Shown here in pieces: positions 44,200-52,354 of a stretch of DNA of 64,000 nt (position 1 is its first letter; every line of letters starts with the position of its first letter). The notes below the pieces were generated by a model. That model was not told the origin of the DNA. It ran no database searches and saw only the letters and a program-made list of their open reading frames with translations. The stretch lies in contig JACRCD010000044.1 of NCBI GenBank assembly GCA_016219175.1, positions 1 through 64,000 on the forward strand. The letters run 5' to 3'. The position numbers and the translations under genes were made by a program. This DNA comes from Deltaproteobacteria bacterium (GTDB taxonomy: Bacteria > Desulfobacterota > Desulfobulbia > Desulfobulbales > SURF-16).

Positions 44200-45693
44200 T
44201 CAACTCGACTTAAGCAAAGGGAAGCTCAATCTGACCACGGTTCCTTTCCCTTCCGCACTTTCCAGCTCAAAAGCGCCGTTGAGTTGATCGACGAGTTGCT
44301 TGGTGATGTACATGCCAAGTCCGGTGCCACGTTCCCCATTGGTGCCTGAGCGCGAGGATTTTGAATATATGTCGAAGAGGTGCTCCCGCATCGCCTCGGG
44401 AATACCGATGCCGGTATCGGCCACCGTGAGGAGCAGGTCGTTGTCGTTTTTGCTGATCGACACCCGGATGGCGCCGCCGACGGGGGTGAACTTTATAGCG
44501 TTTGACAAGAGGTTGTTGAGGATGCGATGGAAGCGGTTCCTGTCGCCACGGATGACCAGATCCCTGTCATAGGTATACTCTTCTTCAAGGAAAATGCCTT
44601 TACTCAGGGCCTGTTGCTGCAGGGTGGACACCGCAACATTGACGAGGGGCGCGACCGAGAGCTGATCCATGGGGAGAGATTCCTTTGACGCCTCGTTGCG
44701 GCCGAGTTCCACGATGTTATTGATGATCTCCAGCATGAATTTCGAGGCGCTGAGTATTGTTGCAGGCCACTTGCGTTGCTTGTCGGTGAGGCTCTTGTCG
44801 TAAAGCATGAGCTCTGCCGCTCCAATAATGCCGCCCAGGGGCGATTTGAGGTCGTGGGAGGTGATGGCAAGAAAGCCATCCCGCATCCGGCTCAGGCGTT
44901 CGAGTTCCTCGACGTTGCCTTTCAGTTCGTTGATCAGCGCCCGGGTTTCGAGATGAACCCCGACGCGGGCGATAAACTCCTCCTTGGCAAAGGGCTTCAC
45001 CACGTAATCGGTGCCGCCGCTGGAGAAAAAATGCAGCACATCAGGGCGGTCGTCTGCCTCGATAAGGGCGATGAAAGGAATGATTCGATGTCCCTCATTG
45101 TGTCTGATCCGGGAGCAGAGGGCGTCGGCGCGTAGGTCGGTTAGGTTCCACTCCGCGATGATCATATCGAGATGACGCCACTGGTTGCGGACGGCTTCGA
45201 TGGTTGCGGCGCCGCTTTCAGCCTCTATGACTGTGCCGCCCTGAGCCCGGAGGCACTCGATGACGGGTCTTCGCTGCAGTTCATCCTTCCCGCTCACGAG
45301 AATGGTGAAACCGTCAAAGCGCCCTTCGGTCTTGATGAGCCGGTCGACGGCAAGACTTACTTCCCGCCAGGAGGTAGCGGTATTTTTTGAGATGAATTCG
45401 GTGGCGCCGAGGGCGAAGCCTTTTTCCCTGTCCGCCAGCGAATCCATGCTGGTAACAAAGATGATGGGAAGCCTGCGGCCCCAGGCGGTTTCCCGGATGC
45501 GCGCCGTGGTCTCGAAACCATCCATGCCGGGCATCTGCACATCCATGGTGATGCAGTCAAGCTCCATTTCGGAACCAATCGCCAACGCATCAGCGCCGTC
45601 TCTGGCCTCTACCACTTCATACCCGCATTTTTCCAGAAGTGACCGGAGCGCCATCCGCACGGAACGGCTATCATCAACAACGAGAACTCTCAT
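44200..45693 (-). CDS. Hybrid histidine kinase with two receiver domains
   Basis: A 497-residue soluble protein. Receiver 1 has Asp51 ([13 protein letters not shown]). A second receiver (about 125-255) has the degenerate site [10 protein letters not shown], where Glu stands in place of Asp, yet keeps the KP motif (VVKPFAKEE). HisKA follows ([19 protein letters not shown]) and then HATPase_c (N box [26 protein letters not shown]). The second receiver may be locked or non-phosphorylatable. It differs from the paralogous kinases at 11892, 13524 and 19669, so it was acquired separately. No partner gene is adjacent. Confidence 0.9.
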   Translation of the reverse strand: MRVLVVDDSRSVRMALRSLLEKCGYEVVEARDGADALAIGSEMELDCITMDVQMPGMDGFETTARIRETAWGRRLPIIFVTSMDSLADREKGFALGATEFISKNTATSWREVSLAVDRLIKTEGRFDGFTILVSGKDELQRRPVIECLRAQGGTVIEAESGAATIEAVRNQWRHLDMIIAEWNLTDLRADALCSRIRHNEGHRIIPFIALIEADDRPDVLHFFSSGGTDYVVKPFAKEEFIARVGVHLETRALINELKGNVEELERLSRMRDGFLAITSHDLKSPLGGIIGAAELMLYDKSLTDKQRKWPATILSASKFMLEIINNIVELGRNEASKESLPMDQLSVAPLVNVAVSTLQQQALSKGIFLEEEYTYDRDLVIRGDRNRFHRILNNLLSNAIKFTPVGGAIRVSISKNDNDLLLTVADTGIGIPEAMREHLFDIYSKSSRSGTNGERGTGLGMYITKQLVDQLNGAFELESAEGKGTVVRLSFPLLKSS

Positions 45694-45745
45694 ATTTACC
45701 CTATTGACTTAATTGATGCTGCCAGCCGCGGAAGAATATTTAGAC

Positions 45746-45920
45746 AGAGGCTCTTGCAAAATGAACGTGTGTCAGGTGGTCAAGTAAAAATGGACAGTTT
45801 GCTAAGCCGCTGTGTCATTCCGAACGCAGTGAGGAATCTTTACTTGCCCTGATTTTATAAGATTTCTCCCTTCGGTCGAAATGACAGGAACCACTCTTTT
45901 GCTTATCTTGCAGGAGGCTC
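45746..45920 (-). mobile_element. MITE-like element B, copy B2 (degenerate)
   Basis: The left end AGAGGCTCTTGCAAAAT is intact. The right end is altered (CTTGCAGGAGGCTC). About 40 bp longer than B1, with internal changes. It keeps the halves GTGTCATTCCGAACGCAGTG and GTCGAAATGACAGG. No clear target duplication. Confidence 0.55.
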
Positions 45921-46013
45921 GACATTAGGAACAGTATATTTAATTTTCCAGGGAAGAGTCATTATTTTTTCTTGGCTCTTAAACTCACAATCATGGAAAG
46001 CGGTTCTCGGAAT

Positions 46014-46133
46014 TTACTCGCCGATGATCTTCACCAGAACCCTTTTCCTGCGCCGGCCGGCGAATTCCCCGTAAAATATCCGCTCCCAGGGGCTGAAGTG
46101 CTGTCTGTCGCCGGTTACCGCCGCCACCATCAT
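46014..46133 (-). pseudogene. Decayed 3' fragment of a yjbQ gene (fragment 2)
   Basis: An intact 39-codon 3' end: [20 protein letters not shown] then [19 protein letters not shown] and stop, nearly identical to the last third of the YjbQ protein at 47788 ([20 protein letters not shown]). The first two thirds, with the conserved His residues, are missing. Both fragments and the gene lie within 4 kb. Confidence 0.65.
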
Positions 46134-46391
46134 GGGGAGCAAGTATTTCCTTGGAAATCTTCACCAATCTACCGGACATACGGGGCCAGCATATTGCAGT
46201 AAGCCGACAGTGACTTATCCTCGAACCGCATAATAGTCGTTTCAAATTGGATATTACGTGGATCGCATATTGGCATATATTAAATGCAATGATACCTGTA
46301 GGTTACGTTGATTTATTTTTTTTTATTGACCGGATAAAAAAATCTGTGTTAGGATTATCCTTCTATCTAATAACTGGTTGGGCCACAGCAT
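46134..46391 (+). promoter_or_regulatory. AT-rich leader with candidate promoter
   Basis: TTGACC at 46326-46331, 18 bp, then TAGGAT at 46350-46355 precedes the 257-residue unknown protein. The region is visibly AT-rich compared with its neighbours. No other feature is seen. Confidence 0.3.
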
Positions 46392-47165
46392 ATGAAGAAA
46401 AAACTATTTTTAGGGCCTATAATCAAGGTCAAACGGGCCAATGAGCAAATCGGAAACATTGCCTCCATTCTTCAGGAATCATTCTCTGGAGACAGATACG
46501 CCGCGTTCTGCGATGTTGATCCGCAGATCAAGAATCGATTTCTGAAAGTCAAACTTGTCAAGCCGTTGCCTGAAGACCTCCCGCTGCTCGTGGCCGAATT
46601 GATCTATCATCTGAGATCGGCACTGGATCAAATGACCGTTGAGCTTGCCCGAAGCAATGGCGCTGACAGTAAGGGCGTGTATTTCCCTTTTGCGGGGGAT
46701 TTTAAGGAATTTATAGCAACCGGAACTCAAAGAAAAATACAAAGTCTGTCCCCTTCCGATATTGAGGCTATCTGCAACTTGCAGCCATACAAAGGAGGGA
46801 ATGATTTGCTTTGGGCGCTCGGGAAAATCAGTAATATCGACAAGCACATTGACCTGATTCCAGTAGGCTCCATTGCACGCGGTATGACTATCAGTAATGC
46901 TACATTCGTGGCTGGCGAAGAGGGAATTACCCTCGGGGATGAAACTCGCGGCAGACTGGATGACGGCATAGTAATTTTGAGCGTTGGGACCGGTGGAAGT
47001 ATCGATTTTAAACTTAATACACAAATTAATATTACCGCAGACGTAATCTTTGGAGAAGTTGAGTTTTTCAAGAATTGGTCTTTGGTCCCAACTCTTCATC
47101 AACTCACACAACTTGTCGGAGACATTATAAGAACTATTGGAATCAGCCATGGAGTTTACCTATAA
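46392..47165 (+). CDS. Uncharacterised protein with HEPN-like helix motif
   Basis: A 257-residue soluble protein. The segment LIYHLRSALDQMTVELARSN (about 75-94) is the common pattern of an uncharacterised group with HEPN-like helices; a mixed beta region with DLIPVGSIARG and GDETRGRLDDGIVIL follows. No catalytic site stands out. Base composition looks lower in GC than the rest of the window, and it sits among yjbQ fragments and repeats, so recent acquisition is likely. It has no obvious operon partner. The function is unknown. Confidence 0.6.
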   Translation: MKKKLFLGPIIKVKRANEQIGNIASILQESFSGDRYAAFCDVDPQIKNRFLKVKLVKPLPEDLPLLVAELIYHLRSALDQMTVELARSNGADSKGVYFPFAGDFKEFIATGTQRKIQSLSPSDIEAICNLQPYKGGNDLLWALGKISNIDKHIDLIPVGSIARGMTISNATFVAGEEGITLGDETRGRLDDGIVILSVGTGGSIDFKLNTQINITADVIFGEVEFFKNWSLVPTLHQLTQLVGDIIRTIGISHGVYL

Positions 47166-47249
47166 GTATAACAATGCCAATCAACACGGACGCAAAGGGC
47201 GCGCCGGTTATTGGGGGCGTTGACCCGCAAAAAACAGGAATATGAGACC

Positions 47250-47801
47250 ATGAATCCAAATATCATTATCAGGAACGAGACGCATGACGATGTTCCCGCG
47301 ATATCCGAGGTGACTATCGCGGCGTTCAAGACCCTGGAGATCAGCAACCACACGGAGCAGTTCATCATCGAGGCGCTCCGTGCCGCCAAAGCTCTTACGG
47401 TATCGCTGGTCGCGGAAATGGATGGCCGAGTGATAGGGCATATTGCTTTCTCTCCCGTGATCATTTCCGACAACACCCCGAACTGGTACGGACTTGGACC
47501 TGTTTCCGTCTTGCCGGAGCACCAGCGGCAGGGCATCGGCAAAGCGCTGATAAAAGAAGGGTTGTCACGCCTGAAAGATATGAATGCCCAAGGATGTTGT
47601 CTCGTTGGACACCCGGATTACTACGGGAAATTCGGGTTCAAGAACATGTCCGGACTCGTGCTTGAGGGAGTGCCGCCGGAGGTCTTCTTCGCTCTGTCTT
47701 TCGACGGGCATACCCCGCGGGGCGCCGTCGCTTTCCACGAAGGATTCAAGGCTGATGGGCAGAAGGGGGACAGCTTCTGCTCAAGAATTACTCGCCGATG
47801 A
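47250..47801 (+). CDS. GNAT family N-acetyltransferase (YhbS-like)
   Basis: A 183-residue acetyltransferase of the YhbS type. Motif A ([25 protein letters not shown], about 87-111) with the acetyl-CoA pyrophosphate loop (QRQGIG) is intact, as is [13 protein letters not shown]. It would acetylate an unknown small amine or protein. The ATG at 47250 has AGGAA upstream. The 3' end overlaps the end of yjbQ, which is convergent; the last residues (SFCSRITRR) probably extend beyond the normal family end. Confidence 0.85.
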   Translation: MNPNIIIRNETHDDVPAISEVTIAAFKTLEISNHTEQFIIEALRAAKALTVSLVAEMDGRVIGHIAFSPVIISDNTPNWYGLGPVSVLPEHQRQGIGKALIKEGLSRLKDMNAQGCCLVGHPDYYGKFGFKNMSGLVLEGVPPEVFFALSFDGHTPRGAVAFHEGFKADGQKGDSFCSRITRR

Positions 47802-48204
47802 TCTTCACCAGCACCCTTTTTCTGCGGCGGCCGTCGAATTCGCCGTAAAATATCCGCTCCCAGGTGCCGAAGTGCAGTTTGCCCCCGGTTACCGCCACCA
47901 CCACCTCCCTGCCCATGACCTGCCTTTTCAGGTGGGCGTCTGCATTATCCTCGAAGCCGTTATGGCGGTACTGGGAAACCGGTTCATGGGGGGCAAGTTT
48001 TTCCAGCCACACCTCGTAATCATGATGCAGGCCCGACTCGTCGTCGTTGATAAAGACCGAGGCGGTGATGTGCATGGCGTTGACCAGGCAAAGTCCCTCT
48101 TTGATGGTGCTTTCCGCCAGACATTTTTCCACCTGGTGGGTGATGTTGATAAAACCCCGTCTGGCGGGCACCTCGAACCAGAGCTCCTGGTGATAGCTTT
48201 TCAT
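47788..48204 (-). CDS. yjbQ: YjbQ family protein (UPF0047)
   Basis: A 138-residue protein of the YjbQ/UPF0047 family, complete and close to the usual length. Conserved features are [10 protein letters not shown] near 23, [15 protein letters not shown] (His46), [26 protein letters not shown] and the C-terminal [14 protein letters not shown]. It is described as a secondary thiamine-phosphate synthase by homology, but the true role is open. Two decayed 3' fragments of the same gene lie upstream at 46014 and 44090. Confidence 0.88.
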   Translation of the reverse strand: MKSYHQELWFEVPARRGFINITHQVEKCLAESTIKEGLCLVNAMHITASVFINDDESGLHHDYEVWLEKLAPHEPVSQYRHNGFEDNADAHLKRQVMGREVVVAVTGGKLHFGTWERIFYGEFDGRRRKRVLVKIIGE

Positions 48205-48260
48205 CGATCATTTCTCCTTGTGGTAGTCTTCAACCTCGATTGCGCGGCTGCTGCAAAAAA

Positions 48261-48421
48261 GATGGCGTCGTAAAAAGTCCGATCTACTGCGTTGTAGCGC
48301 ATTTTTGTTCGCTCGGCATACCATGTGTATAGCCTCACTCTCAAAAATACACTACGCCTTGTATATCGAACTTTGTTACTTAGCCATCTTGGCGTTTTCG
48401 CCGACTTTTTACTGGTTGATC
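48261..48421 (+). mobile_element. MITE-like element A, copy A5 (161 bp)
   Basis: Begins GATGGCGTCGTAAAAAGTC and ends GACTTTTTACTGGTTGATC. Target duplications AAAAAA at 48255-48260 and 48422-48427. It separates yjbQ from the LapA-like gene. Full length, same orientation as A1 and A7. Confidence 0.8.
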
Positions 48422-48471
48422 AAAAAAGGTATCTATTGCAATATTTTTCCCCTTCCGGCAAGTGGTTTTGC

Positions 48472-48477
48472 TATACT
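48472..48477 (+). promoter_or_regulatory. Extended -10 promoter candidate for LapA-like operon
   Basis: TATACT preceded by TGC (extended -10, TTTTGCTATACT) lies 96 bases before the start of the LapA-like gene. A -35 box is not clear. It would drive the LapA-like and acyl-CoA synthetase genes. Confidence 0.35.
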
Positions 48478-48572
48478 GATATGAGTGATAGACAGAAGGC
48501 ATGGCGGCAGATATGCAAGCCGGCGCCCGTAAACCTTCAGCCTACAGCCCGCAGTCCAATCCGGGAGGATAT

Positions 48573-48821
48573 ATGAAGATGAAGCTCAGCCTGTTCATGG
48601 CGCTTCTGCTGGTTGTGGTCGTTTTTACCCTGCAGAATACCGAGACGATAAACATCTATTTTCTGTTCTGGCAGTTTTCCCTGTCCCGTGCTCTCCTGCT
48701 GTTTCTGGTGCTCGGCATCGGCATCCTGCTCGGCTTCATATTGGGTAGTATGCGCAGTGAACGTGACAAAAACAATTACGACTTTACCGACTTGAAAGAC
48801 AATAACAGGAGCGGAGCATGA
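48573..48821 (+). CDS. LapA-domain small membrane protein
   Basis: An 82-residue membrane protein with two hydrophobic helices (about 3-20 and 35-60) and the LapA signature (FTLQNTETINIYFLFWQFSLS, then VLGIGILLGFILG and a charged tail). LapA-type proteins aid LPS assembly in E. coli; whether this protein does so here is unproven. GGGAGG lies upstream of the ATG. Its stop overlaps the next start (ATGA), so it is coupled to the acyl-CoA synthetase genes. Confidence 0.78.
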   Translation: MKMKLSLFMALLLVVVVFTLQNTETINIYFLFWQFSLSRALLLFLVLGIGILLGFILGSMRSERDKNNYDFTDLKDNNRSGA

Positions 48822-50188
48822 ACCTCGCCCCCCTGTTTGCCCCGCGCTCCCTGGCTGTTATCGGGGTTTCAGCCGCAAACGACCGCCACCCGGCCAATGT
48901 CATCTTTGCCAAGAACCTGCTGCGTTACCCGGTGGCGACCTATGCGGTGAACAGTAAGGGTGGCTTCATTGACGGCGAGAAGGTTTTCCCCTCGGTCAGC
49001 GCCATCCCTGACACCATTGACCTGGCCGTCATTGCCGTGCGCGCCGAATTCGTGCCCGGCGTGCTGCAACAATGCATGGCGGCCAAGGTGAAAAGCGCGG
49101 TGGTCATCTCCGGCGGTTTTGCCGAGGCCGGGCGTGAAGATCTGCAGGACAACCTGGTCAACATGGCCCGGGAGGGTTCTTTCCCCTTTATCGGCCCGAA
49201 CTGTCTGGGCATTTATTCTCCGGGGGTGGTTGACACCTTCTTTCTGCCGGCGGAACGCATGGTGCATCCTTTGCCCGGTGATGTGGCCGTGGTCAGCCAG
49301 AGCGGCGGCATGCTGGTCGATCTGCTGGTCAAGTTTGCCGGCGAGGGGGTTGGGGTGTCGAGCGCGGTCAGCATCGGCAATAAGGCATTGATCGGCGAGG
49401 AGCAGCTTCTCGACTTTCTCGATGCGGATCCGCGCACCCGGGTGATCGCCTTTTATATCGAGGGATTTGCCCGCAACGAGGGGCGTGATTTCGTGCGGCG
49501 GGCCGCGCGCTGCAGCAAGCCGGTCATTGTTTTCAAGGCCGGCAGGACCAACGAGGGCGGCCGGGCCGTGTCAAGCCACACCGCCTCCCTGGCCGGCGAT
49601 TACCGGGTCTTTTCCTCGGTGCTGGCCCAGCATGGCATTATCGAGGCGAAAAATGAGCTTGAACTGGTCTCCTGCTGCGAGGCCTTGAGCTGTTATCCCG
49701 AGACGGTCATTGAGGGCAGGGTGGGCATTATCAGCGGCAGCGGCGGCCACGGGGCCATAGCGGTGGATGCCTGCATCAGCGGGGGGCTGATGGTGCCGCG
49801 TTTAGGCGAGGAGGCGCGGCAGTCGCTGCGCAACATTCTTTCCGAAAATATCCGGGGTATTGCCTCGGTGGCCAATCCCGTTGATCTGACCGGCAGCGCG
49901 GTGGAAAATGATTTTATCAGCGCCGTTGAATTTTTCTGCACCATCCCCGACATCGACACCATCCTGCTGCTCCTGCTGCCCTACCTGCCGGCCATCAGCT
50001 CCGATCTCGGGGCCAGGCTCAGTAAGGTGTACCGGCGCCATGGCAAGCCGTTGATCGCCTATGTGCCCCACATTGAAAAGTATCGCATGTTTACCGAAGG
50101 ATTTGAGCTGAACCGGGTGCCGGTGGCCTCCTCAATCGAAAGCGCTGTCCATATGACCCGGACCCTGAGGAGATGCCGCCCGTGCTGA
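48818..50188 (+). CDS. ADP-forming acetate/acyl-CoA ligase, alpha subunit
   Basis: A 456-residue alpha subunit (CoA-binding plus succinyl-CoA-ligase-like domains). Visible are the nucleotide-like N-terminus (FAPRSLAVIGVSAANDRHP), FIGPNCLGIYSP, the phosphohistidine region SSHTASLAGD and ISGSGGHGAIAVDACISGG. With the beta subunit it converts acyl-CoA, ADP and phosphate to acid, CoA and ATP, an energy-conserving step in anaerobes. It overlaps the beta gene by 16 bp. Confidence 0.9.
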   Translation: MNLAPLFAPRSLAVIGVSAANDRHPANVIFAKNLLRYPVATYAVNSKGGFIDGEKVFPSVSAIPDTIDLAVIAVRAEFVPGVLQQCMAAKVKSAVVISGGFAEAGREDLQDNLVNMAREGSFPFIGPNCLGIYSPGVVDTFFLPAERMVHPLPGDVAVVSQSGGMLVDLLVKFAGEGVGVSSAVSIGNKALIGEEQLLDFLDADPRTRVIAFYIEGFARNEGRDFVRRAARCSKPVIVFKAGRTNEGGRAVSSHTASLAGDYRVFSSVLAQHGIIEAKNELELVSCCEALSCYPETVIEGRVGIISGSGGHGAIAVDACISGGLMVPRLGEEARQSLRNILSENIRGIASVANPVDLTGSAVENDFISAVEFFCTIPDIDTILLLLLPYLPAISSDLGARLSKVYRRHGKPLIAYVPHIEKYRMFTEGFELNRVPVASSIESAVHMTRTLRRCRPC

Positions 50189-50886
50189 CTGATGAGATGG
50201 TTGACATTCTGAACCGTTCGCGGAAAAGCGGTTGGCTGGTTGAGCCCGAGGCCAAGCGCCTTTGCACCCTGGCCGGTCTGCCCGTGCCCCGCTTTGTCTG
50301 GGCCGGGGATTTGTCCGAAAGTTTGCGGGCTGCCGGCGTGATCGGCTATCCCCTGGTGGCCAAGATTGTTTCTCCCGCCATTATCCACAAGTCCGAGGTG
50401 GAGGGCGTGGCCGTGGGCCTGGCGGATGAGCGCCAGCTTACGGTTTTTTTTGAAAAGATGAGCAGCCTGCCAGGGTTTGCCGGGCTGCTGCTGGAGGAAA
50501 AGGCGGCCGGCATTGAGCTGATAGCAGGGGCCAAGATCGACGCCCAGTTTGGCCTGATCATTGTCCTTGGCATCGGCGGCACGGCGGTGGAGATTTACCA
50601 TGATGTGGCCATCAGGATGGCCCCCTTGACGGAAAAAGATGTCCATGCCATGCTGCATGAACTGCGGGGGGAAAGATTGCTCACCGGCTACCGGGGAAAA
50701 GAGGCGGTCGACCGGGAGAAGCTGGTGCGTTTCCTGGTTGATTTTGCCGCGCTGATGACCGATATGGCTCCCTTTATCGAATCCGTTGATCTCAACCCCC
50801 TGCTCTGTTCGGCGGAAGGATGCGTCATAGCCGATGCCCGTATCATGCTGGGCGAGACGTTTGCGGCAACGGGGGAGACGGAATGA
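50173..50886 (+). CDS. ADP-forming acetate/acyl-CoA ligase, beta subunit
   Basis: A 237-residue ATP-grasp subunit (ATP-grasp_5 type): ALIGYPLVAKIVSPAIIHKSE-like segment (GYPLVAKIVSPAIIHKSEVEG), EEKAAGIELIAGAKIDAQFG, LGIGGTAVEIYHDVAIRMAP and the terminal VDLNPLLC. It binds ADP/ATP and passes phosphate to the alpha subunit His. Translation starts inside the alpha gene. Substrate specificity is not evident. Confidence 0.9.
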   Translation: MPPVLTDEMVDILNRSRKSGWLVEPEAKRLCTLAGLPVPRFVWAGDLSESLRAAGVIGYPLVAKIVSPAIIHKSEVEGVAVGLADERQLTVFFEKMSSLPGFAGLLLEEKAAGIELIAGAKIDAQFGLIIVLGIGGTAVEIYHDVAIRMAPLTEKDVHAMLHELRGERLLTGYRGKEAVDREKLVRFLVDFAALMTDMAPFIESVDLNPLLCSAEGCVIADARIMLGETFAATGETE

Positions 50887-50908
50887 GCTTAGATAAACCA
50901 GAAAAAGC

Positions 50909-51032
50909 CGGTGGGCACGATAAAATTTGACGCCCACGGACCGTTCCTGTGGGCACGATGGGGCCGTGCCCATCCTGCGAGAGGCGTCGGGTAGGGTGGA
51001 CAACGGCCGTTTGTTGCGCACGCGGAGGAAAC
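50909..51032. repeat. Paired hairpin repeat C, copy C2
   Basis: Recurrence of the two modules seen at 42773: GTGGGCACGATAAAATTTG with a paired half GCCCAC and a repeat GTGGGCACGATGGGGCCG then GTGCCCATCC, followed by ACAACGGCCGTTTGTTGCGC. It follows the beta-subunit gene and precedes cbpA. Confidence 0.45.
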
Positions 51033-51072
51033 ATCTTACAGTCTTAATCCACAAGCATCACAAGAGGAATGG

Positions 51073-52020
51073 ATGGAATATAAAGATTATTACAAGGCGC
51101 TCGGCGTTGGCCGGGAGGCGAGCCAGGATGAAATCAAAAGGGGGTATCGCAAGCTGGCCCGCAAGTTTCATCCCGATGTCAACAAGCAGGCTGATGCCGA
51201 GAAACGTTTCAAGGAAATCGGCGAGGCCTATGAGGTGCTGAAGGATCCGGAAAAGAGGGCGGCCTATGACCGGGTCGGCCAGGGATTTACGGAAGGTCAG
51301 GAATTCAGGCCGCCGCCCGGCTGGAATGCCGGGTTTGAATTCAGCGGCGGGGGCTACGGCGGGGATGCGGCCCATTTCAGTGATTTTTTTGAGGAGCTGT
51401 TCGGCGGCATGCGGGCGGGAACCGGATTCCAGAGGCGGAGGGGAGGAATGCGGGCCAGGGGTGAGGATCACCACGCCAGGATCATGATCGATCTTGAAGA
51501 CTCCTATAGCGGCGCGGTGCAGACTGTTACCTTGCAGACCACGGAAGTGGATGGGGCTGGCCGGCTGGTGATTCGTCCTCACACCTTGAATATCAGGATT
51601 CCCAGCGGCATCATGGCCGGTCAGTCCATTCGGCTGGCCGGGCAGGGAGGGACAGGGCTGGGCGGCGGCGCCAATGGCGATCTGTTTATTGAAGTGGCCT
51701 TCAATCAGCACCGGCTGTTTAAGGTGGAAAAAAAAGATATCTACCTGGAATTGCCCATATCCCCATGGGAGGCGGCGCTCGGCGCCACGGTCACCGTGCC
51801 GACGCTTGGCGGCAACGTGGATATGAAGATCCCGGCGGGATCACAATCAGGCCAGAAACTGCGATTGAAAAACAAGGGGTTGCCCGGCCAAACCCCGGGG
51901 GATCAGTTTGTGGTGCTGAAGGTGGTTGTGCCGAAGGCGACCACCGAAGCAGAAAAGGAAATATATAGAAAAATGGCGGCCATCATGCCGATGAATCCGC
52001 GCAGCGCTCTTGGGGTTTAG
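51073..52020 (+). CDS. cbpA: CbpA-type DnaJ-domain co-chaperone
   Basis: A 315-residue J-protein: J-domain (1-70) with FHPDVNKQ, a Gly-rich linker (about 85-140) and two C-terminal barrels (IMIDLEDSYSGAVQTV, LGATVTVPTLGGNVDMKIP). It has no zinc finger. It differs from the paralogue at 2438 in the linker. The CbpM gene directly downstream matches the E. coli cbpA-cbpM arrangement, in which CbpM inhibits CbpA. Confidence 0.9.
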   Translation: MEYKDYYKALGVGREASQDEIKRGYRKLARKFHPDVNKQADAEKRFKEIGEAYEVLKDPEKRAAYDRVGQGFTEGQEFRPPPGWNAGFEFSGGGYGGDAAHFSDFFEELFGGMRAGTGFQRRRGGMRARGEDHHARIMIDLEDSYSGAVQTVTLQTTEVDGAGRLVIRPHTLNIRIPSGIMAGQSIRLAGQGGTGLGGGANGDLFIEVAFNQHRLFKVEKKDIYLELPISPWEAALGATVTVPTLGGNVDMKIPAGSQSGQKLRLKNKGLPGQTPGDQFVVLKVVVPKATTEAEKEIYRKMAAIMPMNPRSALGV

Positions 52021-52023
52021 AAA

Positions 52024-52338
52024 ATGGCAACAAAAAGAGAGGAAGATATTCTCCGCCAGCCACTTTCAGGCACGGTTCTTGACGATCAGACCAGGCTTTC
52101 TCTTTACGATTTGTGCGAAATCTGCGATATCAGCGCGGAACTGCTGCTGGATATGGTCGAGGAAGGTCTGCTGGAGCCTGTGGGCCGGGCGCCCGAGGAA
52201 TGGCGTTTCAGTTATTATGAAATCCGGCGGGTGCATACTGCCGTGCGGCTGCAGCGGGATCTCCGGGTCAACCTGCCCGGAGCCGCGGTGATTATCGATC
52301 TGCTCGAGGAGCTGGATGACCTCAGGCGACGAGGGTAG
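52024..52338 (+). CDS. cbpM: Chaperone modulator CbpM (MerR-like)
   Basis: A 104-residue protein with a short MerR-like helix-turn-helix (LCEICDISAELLLDMVEEGLLEPVG ... FSYYEIRRVHTAVRLQRDL) and a C-terminal helix (AAVIIDLLEELDDLRRR). This matches CbpM, a modulator of CbpA rather than a DNA-binding regulator. It starts three bases after the cbpA stop. Confidence 0.85.
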   Translation: MATKREEDILRQPLSGTVLDDQTRLSLYDLCEICDISAELLLDMVEEGLLEPVGRAPEEWRFSYYEIRRVHTAVRLQRDLRVNLPGAAVIIDLLEELDDLRRRG

Positions 52339-52354
52339 GCAAGAGGGGGTATTT

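Noticed and set aside
46247..46444. 65-codon hydrophobic ORF in the AT-rich leader
   Set aside because: Overlaps the start of the better-supported 257-residue gene, lacks a ribosome site and resembles nothing.
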